Shown here piece after piece: positions 25,999 through 37,443 of a stretch of 64,000 nt of DNA (position 1 is its first letter; each line of letters begins with the position of its first letter). The notes under the pieces were generated by a model that saw nothing but the letters and a program-made list of their open reading frames with translations, made no database searches and was not told the DNA's origin. A program made the position numbers and the translations under genes. This DNA is from Hyaloperonospora brassicae (Eukaryota > Oomycota > Peronosporomycetes > Peronosporales > Peronosporaceae), in the NCBI GenBank assembly GCA_947650285.1, contig CANTFL010001360.1, forward strand, positions 372,001-436,000. Reading direction: 5' to 3'.

Positions 25999-27797
25999 CT
26001 ACTTCAGCCAGGAATCAAGTGTGGCCTGAGTGGTGCTCGCACTACGGATATCAGCTTGGACTTGGCGAAGGGTGCGGTGAGCTATACGATGGGACTCCTG
26101 AGAAAGGTCGAGAAGGGCGATGGATAGACTAAGGCTGGCAAGCTTTTCAGCCTTTGAATGCTTTTCCACCTCCTCCTCCACCTCAGCAGCACCTTCCTCC
26201 TCCCCATACGGATCTTCAACAAGCTTGATGATTTCGGCATCGGTCAGCTCCGCATGCGCCGTCTCCTCCTCCTCAGCCGGATTGAAAAGAGAAGCGATCG
26301 ACATGGGATTGCGGAGCGGGAGCCTTTCCAGCGCCGAAACAAGATCCTGTTCCACGCGCTGCTCCTCTACTGCAGCAGCTGTTGCCTCCTGCTGGGCCTG
26401 CTGGCCAACAGTGCCGGCTTCGTTTTCACCCCCACCAGTCGGCAGAGCCGGACCGTCCATGAGTCCCGTATGACGGAAGCAGTTGGCGATTGTGGCACTG
26501 GAAATCTCGCTCCACGCAGCCAGCGACCAACGCATGACCGTGAGCTGATCAACCTTGTATAGGTTGGTTTCTCCGCGCTCGTCACGGTCCAAGGCATTCT
26601 GCAGATGCAGCCGGCGGTAGTGCCTCTTGAATGCGGCAATGATCCCAGCATCCATGGGTTGGACCTTTGAAGTCGTATTAGGAGGAAGAGCCTGGACCGT
26701 GATGTTGGTGAGTTCCAGGTCAGCAACAATGTGTGAAGGAGCGTTGTCCATGAGAAGCAGGATTTTTCTATCCTTTTGCTGTGTTCAACGCGTTAGTCAA
26801 ACCTAATTTACTGTACCACAACGATGATGTTCAAGGCATGCCCCAAATTACCTTCATACTTTTGTCGACGTCTCCCAGCCATTCCTGGAAGAGTATGCCA
26901 GTCATCCAGGCTTTCTTGTTGTTGCGGTGGAGAAAGCCCAGTCGCTCAGCTGTCTTGCGCTCAAAACACCGCGGCTTTTTGGCGTGTCCAATGAAGAACG
27001 GCGGGAGTTTGTCGGATCCATCAGCGTTTGCCGTGAGAGCAACTGTGATGCGCGTCTAGAATAGTTGTTAGTGTCAGAGAAACGCAGGAAACCAAGATGA
27101 GAGCAATATTGTACCTTGTCTTTTTTATACCCTTCGACCTCTGGCTGGGCAATCGTTCTGTCGGGCGTCATACTGTAGAACAACCCTGAACAGAAAGTGA
27201 GCCTTTGAGATGCTTCTGTACTGTACAATGAGTACAGTACTGTACTGTATTCTCAGACCCACCAGTTTCGTCCATGTTGTACACGTCACGTGGAGTATAA
27301 CCAGCAACCACTGCCTTGAGGTGTGGAAGACCCTCCTCTAAAGCGCCCATATCTGCTGAGCCACTCTCGCCATGAATGCGGACAGCTCGCAGTTTGTGGC
27401 GCTGCTGGAATTTGTGGAGCCACCCATTCGAAAAGCGGATGTTTTCCTCCGAGACGCCCATTGATCCCGCAAAAGCCTGAGCCTTGGCCCGTATGAGATC
27501 TCCAGTGAGAGCGACCCCACGGTGCTGGCACTGCAAGACCCAGAAGGCGACGGCCTCCTCCACAGCTGGGTGCTGGACAGTCCGAGGACGCTTAGCGCTG
27601 AGGTTAGTGGTGTCCATTGCCTCAAGCTCCTTCCTTTTTTTGATGATTTTGCTGATCGCTGCCTGGGAAAGTGCCTTCTGGAGGTCAAAGGCGTCCTTTG
27701 TCCAAGCCGCCAGGGCAGTCTGGGTGATGCGCGGGTTAGCATCCTGGTGCTTGCAGATGCGCAGCTTCTGCTCGTTGGTAAGACGTATCTGCGACAT
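25999..27797 (-). CDS. Tigger/pogo-type transposase, four exons, apparently intact
   Basis: It would cut and paste the surrounding element at TA sites in the nucleus. Exons by GT-AG junctions: 27797-27263, 27185-27115, 27055-26852 and 26778-25999; introns are 77, 59 and 73 nt. Lengths 535+71+204+780 keep frame and give 529 residues, normal for the family. Residues 1-60 form the first CENP-B-like HTH, and about 75-150 the second (CENPB-type, with NGWLHKFQQRHKL). The DDE domain has Asp176 in YNMDETG, Asp281 in LLLMDNAPSH and Asp313 in QPMDAGI, a DDD set with 32-residue spacing between the last two. The C-terminal third is acidic and ends DSWLK, like the family's usual tail. The start is the first true ATG. 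No stop or frameshift was seen, so it may be active. Confidence 0.9.
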
Positions 27798-28050
27798 CTG
27801 TTGTGAGTGAGCAAGGTACAGTTGGTGGAACTTCTTAACCAGAGATAGCAAAATCACCAGAGACTGGTGGGGCAACCAAAATTCACAAAATCGTCAAAGG
27901 GCACGTGACACGTGACAGACAGGTTTTGGAAGCCTGGAGGTTTGTTGCGTTTTTGATTCTTTAATTAATTAAATTAATAATTTTTCCTCAGCATATCTCT
28001 GCTATGGAATAACCTCTGCTATGTTATAAGATTTGCCTTCCACCAAGTCT

Positions 28051-28073
28051 ATAACTTAGCAGAGGGAAGACTG
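28051..28073 (-). repeat. Tigger element right TIR
   Basis: Exact inverted copy of 25763-25785, followed by TA at 28074-28075. Confidence 0.95.
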
Positions 28074-28124
28074 TAGGTGACTACGTGTTTTACATTTAGT
28101 TTTGCACTATATAAGTATAAAGAT

Positions 28125-28209
28125 TTTTATCATTTTGGGCGGGCGGGTGTGCCCGTAGCAAAAATGGGGTGTGCCTTAGCAAAAGTGGGGTGTGCCCCTA
28201 GTCGTGGCC
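28125..28209 (-). repeat. Right terminal inverted repeat of outer relic element
   Basis: Contains GTGTGCCCGTAGCAAAAATG and TAGCAAAAGTGGGGTGTGCC. In reverse complement it matches 24870-24960, including the outermost AGGCC. Confidence 0.75.
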
Positions 28210-31200
28210 TACTAACATATACGTTGTGTGGTATCTTCAGGCGTAATATGCGGTTTCGTGGGTCCCTTCGCTGTGGCGTTACAGCTTCGTAAAAAATAGA
28301 AAGGAAGGGTGAAAATCCTTTCTCACTGGCGGCTAATGCAAATTTGATCTACATAAGATAATCGATGATTTGCATATGTTCCAATTCGAAAAGTATTTAT
28401 ATCATCACTCAACTCACTAAGTTACGAGACATGTAGGCACCACAGTGACCGGTTAAACCTATACATATTAGTTAGACGTCGTTTTTCTGCCCCTATTTTC
28501 GTCATTGACCTTGGTACTCATGCTGGATGACATGAAAAGATATCTGCATCTAGCTCGTATTAAACAAGAGCGAAGGATATGGCACAGAGGGTAGATCAGC
28601 TGGCATACTTGACTTAGCAATTTTACGTAGCCCATTAAGTGTCTCCCGATCGAGCGAAGCCCTTTCGCGGGGCGTAAATCTATCATCTCTATCCATGTAC
28701 ACGTTTATTTTAAGTAGAATATCCGTGACCGCAGGATGGGTGACAAAGTGCTACGGGGTACATCGGAGCACCATGCATGTACTGATATAGTGCAAGTTAC
28801 CTACAATGACTGTCATTTATGTATTTTCTTATGAATTATCATACACATAACGCGTAGAGTAAGTAAAATGCACCATAAAATGAACTACATAAACTGTACT
28901 ACACACATTAGATTAGCAAAGGATGACAATATATTTATATGTATCTATAGTTAGAGTGTCCTGATACCACACTTATAATATTGATTTAAATTTATTAAGG
29001 TACAAGCATTCAACAACGCTACTCGCTGAATACCATTCGCGCGCGTCTAGCAGCGATTTGTCATTACGTTATTTTATGCATAGCGTATTGAGTCAAACAC
29101 AGAAGATTTCGAATGTTTTATTTAGTAAAGGGTTGCTCCGTAAAATACATATTCAAGAATATTATTAATTACGATGATATCCGGATTGACCCATTTGGAA
29201 GGTCAGTGTCATAAGACGGAACTACCCCGTCTCGCATCGCCCTTATATTCTATAAATAATTACCCCAGTAGGCCCTTTAATAATCTTAATTTATCGTTTT
29301 GCCTACCTTGAAATCATGCGGTCGTCGATCCACATTCTTGTGCCATTTGCTTAGTCCCGCACATAACTGCAATACTTCATTTCTTCTTCGATCGTCTATT
29401 AGTTGCACCTTACTAGAGCGACCGCAGTACTCTTTCTCTTTCTTTTGAATAATCACCATGACCATCCCTTCATATATGCATGATGACTACCTTCCTACTA
29501 CTCACTCATTTTGTGTATCTGCGTTAATTTAAAAACATCTTGGCTAAAATACTATGCCCTATAAAATTTAATGCGCATCGTGTCGTCCATTACTGATGTG
29601 TATAGCCTTGAAAAATTCTCACTATTACACTTCAATCAATATTGTTGAGTGTCGCCGGTGGAATGATTCAAACATTGACTTTTCTACCAACGTCAATACC
29701 GAGGACGGACTGAGCAAATTTTGTTTGCTGCCCGATCTTAATTATACTTTCAAGTGAGTGTATTAAAAACGGCCAAGAACTAGGTCCAGAAGGACGAGTT
29801 GTGGCTGCTGATATACATTATACATCTATACCAGATCCTCTAGAACTGTTCATTTCACGATTAAATACGGCTAAGTTTATAGTATCGGCTTATGCTGTAA
29901 TTGTCGTACTAAGGAGGATAATACGCAACGTCTCGACGTATAACTAGACAGGCAGTGGTATTGAAACAGAGTGGCTAGATCGCCACCTAAATAGCGCATG
30001 AATCTGCACTTTCTGTCTCTGAATAAACAAGCCAATGATCGGTTGCACATGAGTCTCAAAGATGACATGTCACTGCAATCAGTCTAAGGACAACACATGA
30101 ACTCTGGAACTAGTTCGCATTTACCGATTGACGCCGATGACCTTGCAGCAGCAATCAAGCTGCAACTTCTGTAACCTTGCCAGGAAACATTCGCGGCAGC
30201 CATACACGTCATATGAGTTGCAGCATCTATTTCCATGCCTACGCTAATCTTAACGTCAGATCAATTTTTACGGCTGAGGGCTTATGAGGACTGCAATTGC
30301 CAGAAGTGAGGGTTGTCTAGGTACGGGCATAGCACAAAAGGTGCGGGCATAGCACAAGTAACGATATTGATACGTGGACTTTGTATACTGTTGTGCAAAG
30401 TAGCTCATTCTTACGTAATTGGACCGAAAGGCGGTCGGTTAAGCGCATTGGGGTCGTACGGCGTCTCCTATAGAAAACGAAGAAGCATTTCTAAGTTCCC
30501 TCGCTACCTTATGAGAGACACACGTATGAACGCTTGTGATGATGTATGCTGAACGATCATCGCGATACGCACCCGATCAAAAAGGAACGAGAGTGGTAGG
30601 ACGAATGCGATACTTGACGCTTCGGATCTCGTAGCTGGTCGTTTCTTGAATTACTGTGTCGCTGAGTGGATGTGAGCAACGTATACAGATGTTCACGTCG
30701 TGACGTCGGTGAGAAAAGCAGATACATGCAAGCGTCAATCGAGTGAGGTGGCATTAAAAATAAACAAGCTTTTGTGTTCGAACTGCTCTACCAATTTAGA
30801 GTATGATAGAGGCGAATATACAGTTCGCGGACATATCTTATTTGCTTACCTTTATATGTCAACAGAATAAGCATTAGAACCACCAGTTCTAATCTTTGCG
30901 ATCCGGTTACACCTGAATATCCAATAAATTGCGCAAAATAAAAAAAAACTCATTAACTTGCCGAGAGTTAGTCATTGTAAATTTATTTGCCGAGTCAATT
31001 TGCTCTCATTCTGACAGTCGGTCTCAGTAGCGGCCACTCACATAAACTAGTATACCGACGACAATTACATGAGAGTGACAGCGTTTCACGATTTACTTTC
31101 CTAACACCTTCACGCATGAGCCGCATGTGTGGTAAATGAGTCCAAAAATCACGATATACCAGACTACTTTGTCTTCTAGTATTGAGCTAAGATTGCACAA

Positions 31201-31452
31201 AGCTGACTTCAAGACAATAAAAGTCAAGTCGCAGCAATTTCAGGAACTCGTACTTTAAGTTCTTTTCGTGCGCTACTTTTCGTTTACCATATTGTGGAAA
31301 GCTCTGTTGTATCACCGCAAAATGCTAGGGATTCGTGTTTTTGCGAAATTAGCTTTGTAACACTCCAACACTGGAAGCGCTATAAGAAATACGTCTTTAC
31401 GTGTGACCTCACAAAATAGAAGTTTATGCGATGGTGCGTATAAGCGGACACA
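28210..31452. other. AT-rich intergenic DNA, no gene recognised
   Basis: Frames on both strands are short (longest about 79 codons at 30313-30552). The part at 29.6-30.8 kb is less AT-rich and could include eroded coding sequence, but no family is recognisable. A short similarity (AGCTCATTCTT...AATT...CGAAAG) links about 30400 with about 44350, hinting that the duplication described next once extended further. Confidence 0.4.
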
Positions 31453-32930
31453 TGTGTTTCGAAGCGAAGTAAGATACTAGTTGAGGCCCAAAAGTTTCAG
31501 TTGTGTAACGCACCGCGCCGATGAAAACAAACGATTTTCTCGTAGAGATTGCTCAGGTATAATTTCATACTCCTTGAGTCCTTTAGCGTCCCGACGACGT
31601 GCGCGTTGGAGTCGCTCCTTGACGTACGGCACACCACTGCTCTACCTTTACGAGCATCAATCTTCATAGTTACTTCGTAAATTGACTGACACCAAATGCA
31701 ATTCGAATCGATAATACTTTGTTGTTTGTATTTACGCATCAACTGGCAAGCACAGTATCAACAAGAAGTTAACGCTATCGAACGCTGACGTTGTTACAAA
31801 GTCTGCTACTTCACAGGTGCCCCCATCGTCTCGCCGGTTGAACCACGTGCGTGTAAAACGTTGCTACGAATCCGAAGTGAAGTGCGCGCGTCAAACATAG
31901 CTCCGAAGCCGTAGTGAAGTGCGCACGTCGCATCTCAACGCTGGTCTGTCGACTGTGAGTTAGTTCACTTTCTGGATACGCGTTTGATAGAACAAATCAT
32001 AGGCGACATATTGTCGATATCTTGATTTGATACTCGCAGAGAACTTAGGTTCCTGTACGATCAAATGTTCCAGATCCAGTGCATCAAACAAATGATTTGG
32101 CGTGATACCTTCTTCAAACAGGGCGGGGAACGTTTCGCCCTGCATTCTCATTGCCTTTGCAAGCGCGACGTTTCGGCGATAGATAAAATACTCCCTTATC
32201 TTGGCGATCCAATTCGTCATGCCATTAGGCTGTGCGGGATGGTCCGATGATTGAGCTTTAAGCAAACTTGCTTGTAGTTCTGCATCGTGAACGTTCGTGG
32301 CTAAGCTCCACCTTGCGACGATTGCCTTTAGACAAGCGACATATTCCTCTGCCTTCGCCAAATACTCCATGGCTCCCCTTTCTTCACCGCCGTTGACATC
32401 AGTGACGTTAATCTTCGTAAGCACACGTTTTTTTTCGTCAGTTTCCGACAGAGTAGCTCGACGTAGGTATGATGTCGTCGACTTTGTCAGCTTTGGGGCT
32501 GCTGGGGGCCATGGTGCGCCGGTGGTAGCAGAAAAGACGAACGCGAACACAAACGCGAGCACGAACATGGAGAGGAGTAAGCGATTCATCATTGAGCCGG
32601 TAGCGTCTGCAGTCGGCACGCGATGCACAGGATTACCGGAAACGGCGTGGTGTGCACAGCAAAATCGAAACGAACAATGATCCAATGGGGTGAAAGAGTG
32701 AAATTAGTTGTCGGAGGGTGATGGCGATGTAATTAATGATTGGAGTGCGTGCAGCTTCAAAGTGATGGTGCGTCTGAAGGCGCTGTGTCCTAGACCTTCG
32801 GTCCAGTGTACATAGACATACAGGTATCGAGGATATTACGATGTAGACCAGATTGGGTCCCGCCTTCAGTATACTACTGTCTACCATCTGTCCAATACCA
32901 AAGAATGGACGCGATGTATGGTTGGCTAGG
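31453..32930. repeat. Segmental duplication, copy 1 (effector locus)
   Basis: The block matches 44836-46300 in the same orientation. The 3' flank of the effector is nearly identical for about 350 bp (for example TGCTCAGGTATAATTTCATA and CGTGCGCGTTGGAGTCGCTC are in both). The coding part and 5' flank are more diverged, ending around the shared AAAGAATGGAC and CGATGTATGGT. Copy 1 has its own internal tandem duplication at about 31871-31929 (CCGAAG...GTGAAGTGCGC twice) that copy 2 lacks. Confidence 0.9.
31960..32592 (-). CDS. Secreted RXLR-like effector, WY-type
   Basis: A 210-residue protein, probably secreted and translocated into the host plant cell; the host target is unknown. ATG at 32592 (a second Met follows at 32589) begins a classic signal peptide, MMNRLLLSMFVLAFVFAF, with likely cleavage near ATTGA. 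The RXLR position holds a degenerate SYLRR (about 41-45), followed by an acidic DEKKR (52-56) and EER in GGEERG (70-72). The helical C-terminal part has Trp in ARWSL and NWIAKIREYF and the block LFEEGITPNHLFDAL, typical of WY-domain effectors. It is intronless, as usual for the class. Downstream sequence and the gene itself are duplicated at 45 kb. A possible core promoter lies near 32660-32682. The role as an effector is family knowledge plus motif inference. Confidence 0.78.
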   Translation of the reverse strand: MMNRLLLSMFVLAFVFAFVFSATTGAPWPPAAPKLTKSTTSYLRRATLSETDEKKRVLTKINVTDVNGGEERGAMEYLAKAEEYVACLKAIVARWSLATNVHDAELQASLLKAQSSDHPAQPNGMTNWIAKIREYFIYRRNVALAKAMRMQGETFPALFEEGITPNHLFDALDLEHLIVQEPKFSASIKSRYRQYVAYDLFYQTRIQKVN

Positions 32931-35900
32931 ATCGCACACTTCTTCGTCCGGAGGTTGACAGTACTGCGACACAGAAACAAGAAAAGGGGGAAAGACACCC
33001 CTCCTAGGTACGAAATAGTGAATGATACGTAGTAAAAAACAACACACAATCTCTAAGCGAAGATAATTCATGGTCAGAAAATAATATTGATTTACGAATT
33101 TAAAGGTTTGCATGACATGACGAAAGGAAAAATGAGAGAAACAAATCAGAAATAACATTGATGCAAAAATAAAGCAAGGATTGCCCCACAAGGATAGAAA
33201 AAAGCGTCAATCATTCACAAGATAAAAAAAGCATATCACTATATTGTTATTTTGGTGCCAAAATATTAGAATAAAGAGAATCTCACCAGCATGTATATCC
33301 CCTTCAATCACACATTTGCTTGCCTAAAATGGATCTGAAAACAATGTACTTGTTTGTATTTATACAGATGCCGTAGATTCGAGCCTTGTGTGTAGGAGAC
33401 GTACTGACACAATGTCGTGCGTGAGATGTGAGCGAGGTAAAAATAATCATGCAGGGGCACAAACGTGCTCGTTACTGTAGATAGTATCACATTATAGCGT
33501 ATGCACGCCGCATGCATCATCTAATTTCTGTACACTTACAATAGTATTCACCACCTTACATTAACCATTAAGGAGCTTTTGGTCTACAGATCGGTACGCA
33601 TAATCTTTAGATGACCTATGTGGCCATAATTACTTATATTATGTCGCGCGTCAGCTTCCCCGAATCAAATTCATAGATTGAAAACTTTGCGGCTTGTAGC
33701 GTTTGGTGTGTACGTTCGCTATTGCTCACCACGCCGTATCACGAAAGGCGCTCATTTCTTCAAGAATGCGTTTCTGTCCGTCTCGCATGGTTTGTCAATC
33801 AAGCAAAAGATCATGTATACCATGACGCTTACGAGATACTAAGTGTATTGTCGACTCTGCAGTTTGAAGAAAGATTAGAGATACATTACAATCCATTGGG
33901 TAGCGAAATTCTATCTATAATGCAGGTATTGCATACATAAGACATACTTAACGTTTTTATGACAAGTGTGCATTTCCGTATATGTTTGCTTGAATTTTTG
34001 TTCACATTCGCTTCACTGTCTGACGAAGGCCTGTCTTGTCCTATTTCTAAAGCTGATTAGGTTTTTTCCGGTTTAGTAATAGTAGAATCCAAAAAAATCG
34101 ATCTATATGAGCACCTGTAGTGGCACCACTACGTATTTGTCACCTACCCCAAACAATATCGACTCTTGTTGGTTGTCTTGACGTCCTCCCGAGCTGCATT
34201 TGGTCGTACCATAATTTTATTATGCTTAACTGTGTGCGCGGCATGAAATTCGGCGATGTATCATCTTACTTTTCCAGCATCTAACCACAAGTGACGTATC
34301 TACATTTTAACACACATGCACGTCATACAGGCTATATGTATATGTATATATGTATATATATGTAATGACATATCCGGCACTTCGAACGAAACATAAGCAC
34401 TGGTGGACCAGGTCAACGCACTCTCTCATCCTTGCAAAATGGTGGTGACGGAAAATGTTGAGGAGGATATCGATATAATAATGTATGGAAGAAATATATT
34501 TACATGTGCTTCCATCATTTCAGGTAGTGAACTTGGTCGTATAAGTTATTCTGCATGTATTTATTTTTGTTCTTCTTCCGCTCGTTATGTTTTTCCAGCA
34601 AAGCGCCGCATTGTTTTCGTATATGGCACATTTTTCTCAACAAATACATGCAAATCACTCAAATTTAAACGAAATCATGGAGTGGTTGAATATCGAACTT
34701 GGCAACTTTCTTGTAGAAATTCATTTGTATTGTTATATTTACATAAAATAGTAATAAGCGCTTCCATGGCGTGTTAAACACTTTTGCTAGACCATATCCC
34801 AATCTCATAGCCCAATTTCTCTTTCGCCTCAATATACAAGATTGTACATGGTAGCAATGCATCGCGATAGCCGTGATGACTTCTGTACGTAATGTTGTAA
34901 GGACCCGGATCAGAATGTGTCAAACGATGGCGTACGAACGTTTCGAGAAACTACTGAAGGCAGCAGAAAACGACTTGCAAAAACCGATAAAGATTTACCG
35001 TACCCGAAGCTGACATCTTCCATGATGTCGCATAGAGTCATGTGCAGGCTTATAATGGCATGATTGGACAGTAACTTTACTGTTGCTGTAAAAAGTGTAC
35101 AACAAATGGCCGGATACTATCTGTTTGAAAATTCGACAGCTTGTAAGCGTTGTTCCAGTATCAAAAGACGGTTGTTTTGCCATAGATTATAGCCCCCCAA
35201 CGGTATCGTGGGTACAAACAACATTGTGATACATACTATTATTCCGAATAACAGCTTTTATTATTTTGTGCGCAAAGCAGCGCCGGTAGGTGACGCTATG
35301 TATAAGGAAGGCCTCCATCTTATGACACTGATATTGTTATGCTTCAATCAGGGTATTTCCTTTGCAAAAAATGGTTTTAGAGCATTTCTAATAGGTTAAC
35401 ATTGATTGAATTCTGCTCTTTGTTTAATATTGGCCATCATGTCAACCAGCAAAGCTTCCAAACAATGATGGACTCGAGATTGTAGTGGCGATGAGACAAA
35501 TGCACTTTTTGTATAAAAATACCTTGTGACGATGAAACAGTTCAAAACAGATGGAGGCTCAGTACATCTAAAAATGAGATATGTTGCATTATAGTTACTT
35601 CTTCACGTAAGTTCACTTAGTTTTTCCGCACGAACGCGTACGTCTAGTTAGTTGCAAGCCACCGGATTACACATTAATTAGTGTTCGGAGGCTTTTACTT
35701 TGATGGGCTCTATGACTGATAGAAGCTGCAAAGCATACACTCCCATCTGTGTTTAGTTTCGAAGTAAGCGCATTTTGTCGTTTTTTAAACAAAGTGTTTT
35801 AGAGACTGCTGAAGCATGCTAGTTTTCGCTACCTACTACGCGCATCCCCCGCCCCGTGCACGCCAAATTTGCTACAAAAGACACAATCACACGTTAATGA

Positions 35901-36906
35901 GCTTTTATATCAAAAATGATCATACGTTTCGTCCCAATATGCTAGAAGAAGCTTTATTCTATTGCGCGAAACGAATATGAGCTCTCGTATTATATTCCTC
36001 GTCTGTTCCACGCCCGTCGTATGACGTTCCCTAACGAATACATGTACCTTTATAAAGGCTAATATCTATAATTAGTTATGATCAAGGACTTGTTGCTCAG
36101 ACCGTTCATTCTTATGGCTTCGAACATTTTACAACGCTCAGACAGGAATGGTTAACTCGTATCCGCCAAATTAAACGTAACTTAGTTCGTCGTGATGAAA
36201 AACGCGTTAAAGTGACATGATCACACAGCAAACATTTATCATCACAAATCTATTCATGCTTCGTGCCGTAAAAGTATATGTGCTACATATTAAGTCTCGA
36301 GTTGATATCATATTCAAGACCATATTGGTATATCCAGTATTTCTTATGACTAATGGTCTTTACATAGAAGTTTTTTACACGGGAAGGTTTGAATGTCAAC
36401 AATCTGCACATAAATTTCTATCGATAACCGGAGGTGTTTATTGGATCTGTCACCTTCATTTCGAGGTCGACTCGCATACTTTCGTACATTGATACGATGG
36501 TAGTACAGGATAAACATCAAATAACAATACCATTATACAAGCGTATTGTAGTCGATCGTACCAAGGTAGTTATTGATACACATAGGGCACGCAATTATTC
36601 TATCTTGTTTACCTTTTACACCAATGTGTAGCTTTTATAAATTTACCGCTGTATTCATCTCTTCATAAAATTAGTGGCTTTTCATATATGAATACAGTAG
36701 TTTCTTTCGTGATTAAAAATATACTTGATTCCTTCGGAAAAAGTCAAATATCTTGCTACCCAACAATCTCGTATCAAATTTTAAATGGAAGTGTTCCTTG
36801 TCTGTAAAAAATTGGGAAGTAAATAAAGTCTTTTCATGCTGACTACATATTTAAAACGTTCTTCATGTCGCAAAATAAAGTCGAAGTGCTAGCATCATGG
36901 TCCTTA
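32931..36906. other. AT-rich intergenic DNA, no gene recognised
   Basis: No frame above about 125 codons and no recognisable domain. A TATATG-type microsatellite lies at about 34333-34363. At 36085-36218 a + strand frame without ATG has unusually coding-like codons (ending RRDEKRVKVT then stop), but it is too short to name. Confidence 0.4.
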
Positions 36907-37443
36907 TGTAACGGGGTTACACGTCGACTGGTAGTTGACAATAGGTGTGTTAGACACAAGGGATGGGATCCCCTCTAAAGTAATATTAGAACACAGTATC
37001 AATTGTTGAAGACTGATGTCTGTCACACATTGATTACAAGATCTTTTAATAGCTTTATTAAGGACATTAGCGAGAAGGTTAATTACTTTGTTCTAAGGTG
37101 TTCTTTGAATTTAAAAGAAGAAATAAAATTCAGTTCCCATTTTGATGATCAACAAAAGACACGTGCCTCTCTGAGGTGTCTTGCGATCGTTGAGGAGGTA
37201 GCAACGCCTTGTTAAGGCAGCTACTCCTTGTGCAATCTGTGCGTTTGATTCTTTGAATCGTTTGGTCCCCCTGGAACAGGGACCGTAAGCTCTCTGAGCT
37301 TGTTGACTCTTTGAGTAGGGTTCTTTGAACCAAACCTTAGCTCTCGGAGCTGTTCACTCTTTGAGTCGGGTTCGTCAAACCAAAGTTGCTCATTGAGCGT
37401 TAAAGTCTTCATCTGACTTAAGGAGATGTGTAACTCCGCTACA
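36907..37443 (+). repeat. Solo LTR with perfect 5-bp TSD
   Basis: This 537-bp LTR starts TGTAACGGGGTTACACG and ends TCCGCTACA. It is flanked by CCTTA on both sides (36902-36906 and 37444-37448), a perfect target-site duplication. The 3' half has tandem-like copies of a GCTCTCTGAGCTTGTTGACTC type word (near 37290 and 37340) that the older copy at 17072-17519 has only once. There is no adjoining internal region. Its ends resemble those of the gypsy LTRs in this window, but the body differs, so it is a separate LTR family. Confidence 0.9.

Larger units (their letters stand above)
25763..28073 (-). mobile_element. Complete Tigger/pogo DNA transposon (2.31 kb)
   Basis: The element is bounded by exact 23-bp inverted repeats, 25763-25785 and 28051-28073, starting CAGTCTTCCCTCTGCTAAGT. 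It is flanked by TA at 25761-25762 and 28074-28075, the standard TA target duplication of the Tc1/mariner/pogo group. Just inside both ends are further copies of short words of the type TCTGCTATG, GGAATAA and AAGTTATA, which could be transposase-binding subterminal repeats. Its single gene on the minus strand can be read through with three introns and shows an intact catalytic triad. Exact TIRs and TSD imply a recent insertion. It sits inside the older long-TIR relic, near that element's right end. Confidence 0.92.
24870..28209. mobile_element. Relic DNA transposon with long TIRs, split by a nested Tigger
   Basis: The left end (from 24870) starts AGGCCTTGGCTAGGGACACA, and the right end read in reverse complement starts AGGCCACGACTAGGGGCACA. 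The similarity continues through CCCACTTTTGCTA and TTTTGCTACGGGCACACCC into AAATGATGAAAAG / AAATGATAAAAAT, giving inverted repeats of roughly 80-90 bp. Flanks TACTAATA (24862-24869) and TACTAACA (28210-28217) could be an imperfect 8-bp target duplication. Removing the Tigger insertion leaves about 1.03 kb. Interior sequence suggests a MULE; the 8-bp duplication would also suit hAT. It must be older than the Tigger insertion at 25763-28073. Confidence 0.7.

Noticed and set aside
26120..27810. Plus-strand frames of 92-134 codons across the Tigger element
   Set aside because: They are antisense to the transposase exons.
32593..32685. Longer start for the effector
   Set aside because: The upstream codon at 32685 is TTG, and the extension would bury the signal peptide; ATG at 32592 gives a normal secreted protein.
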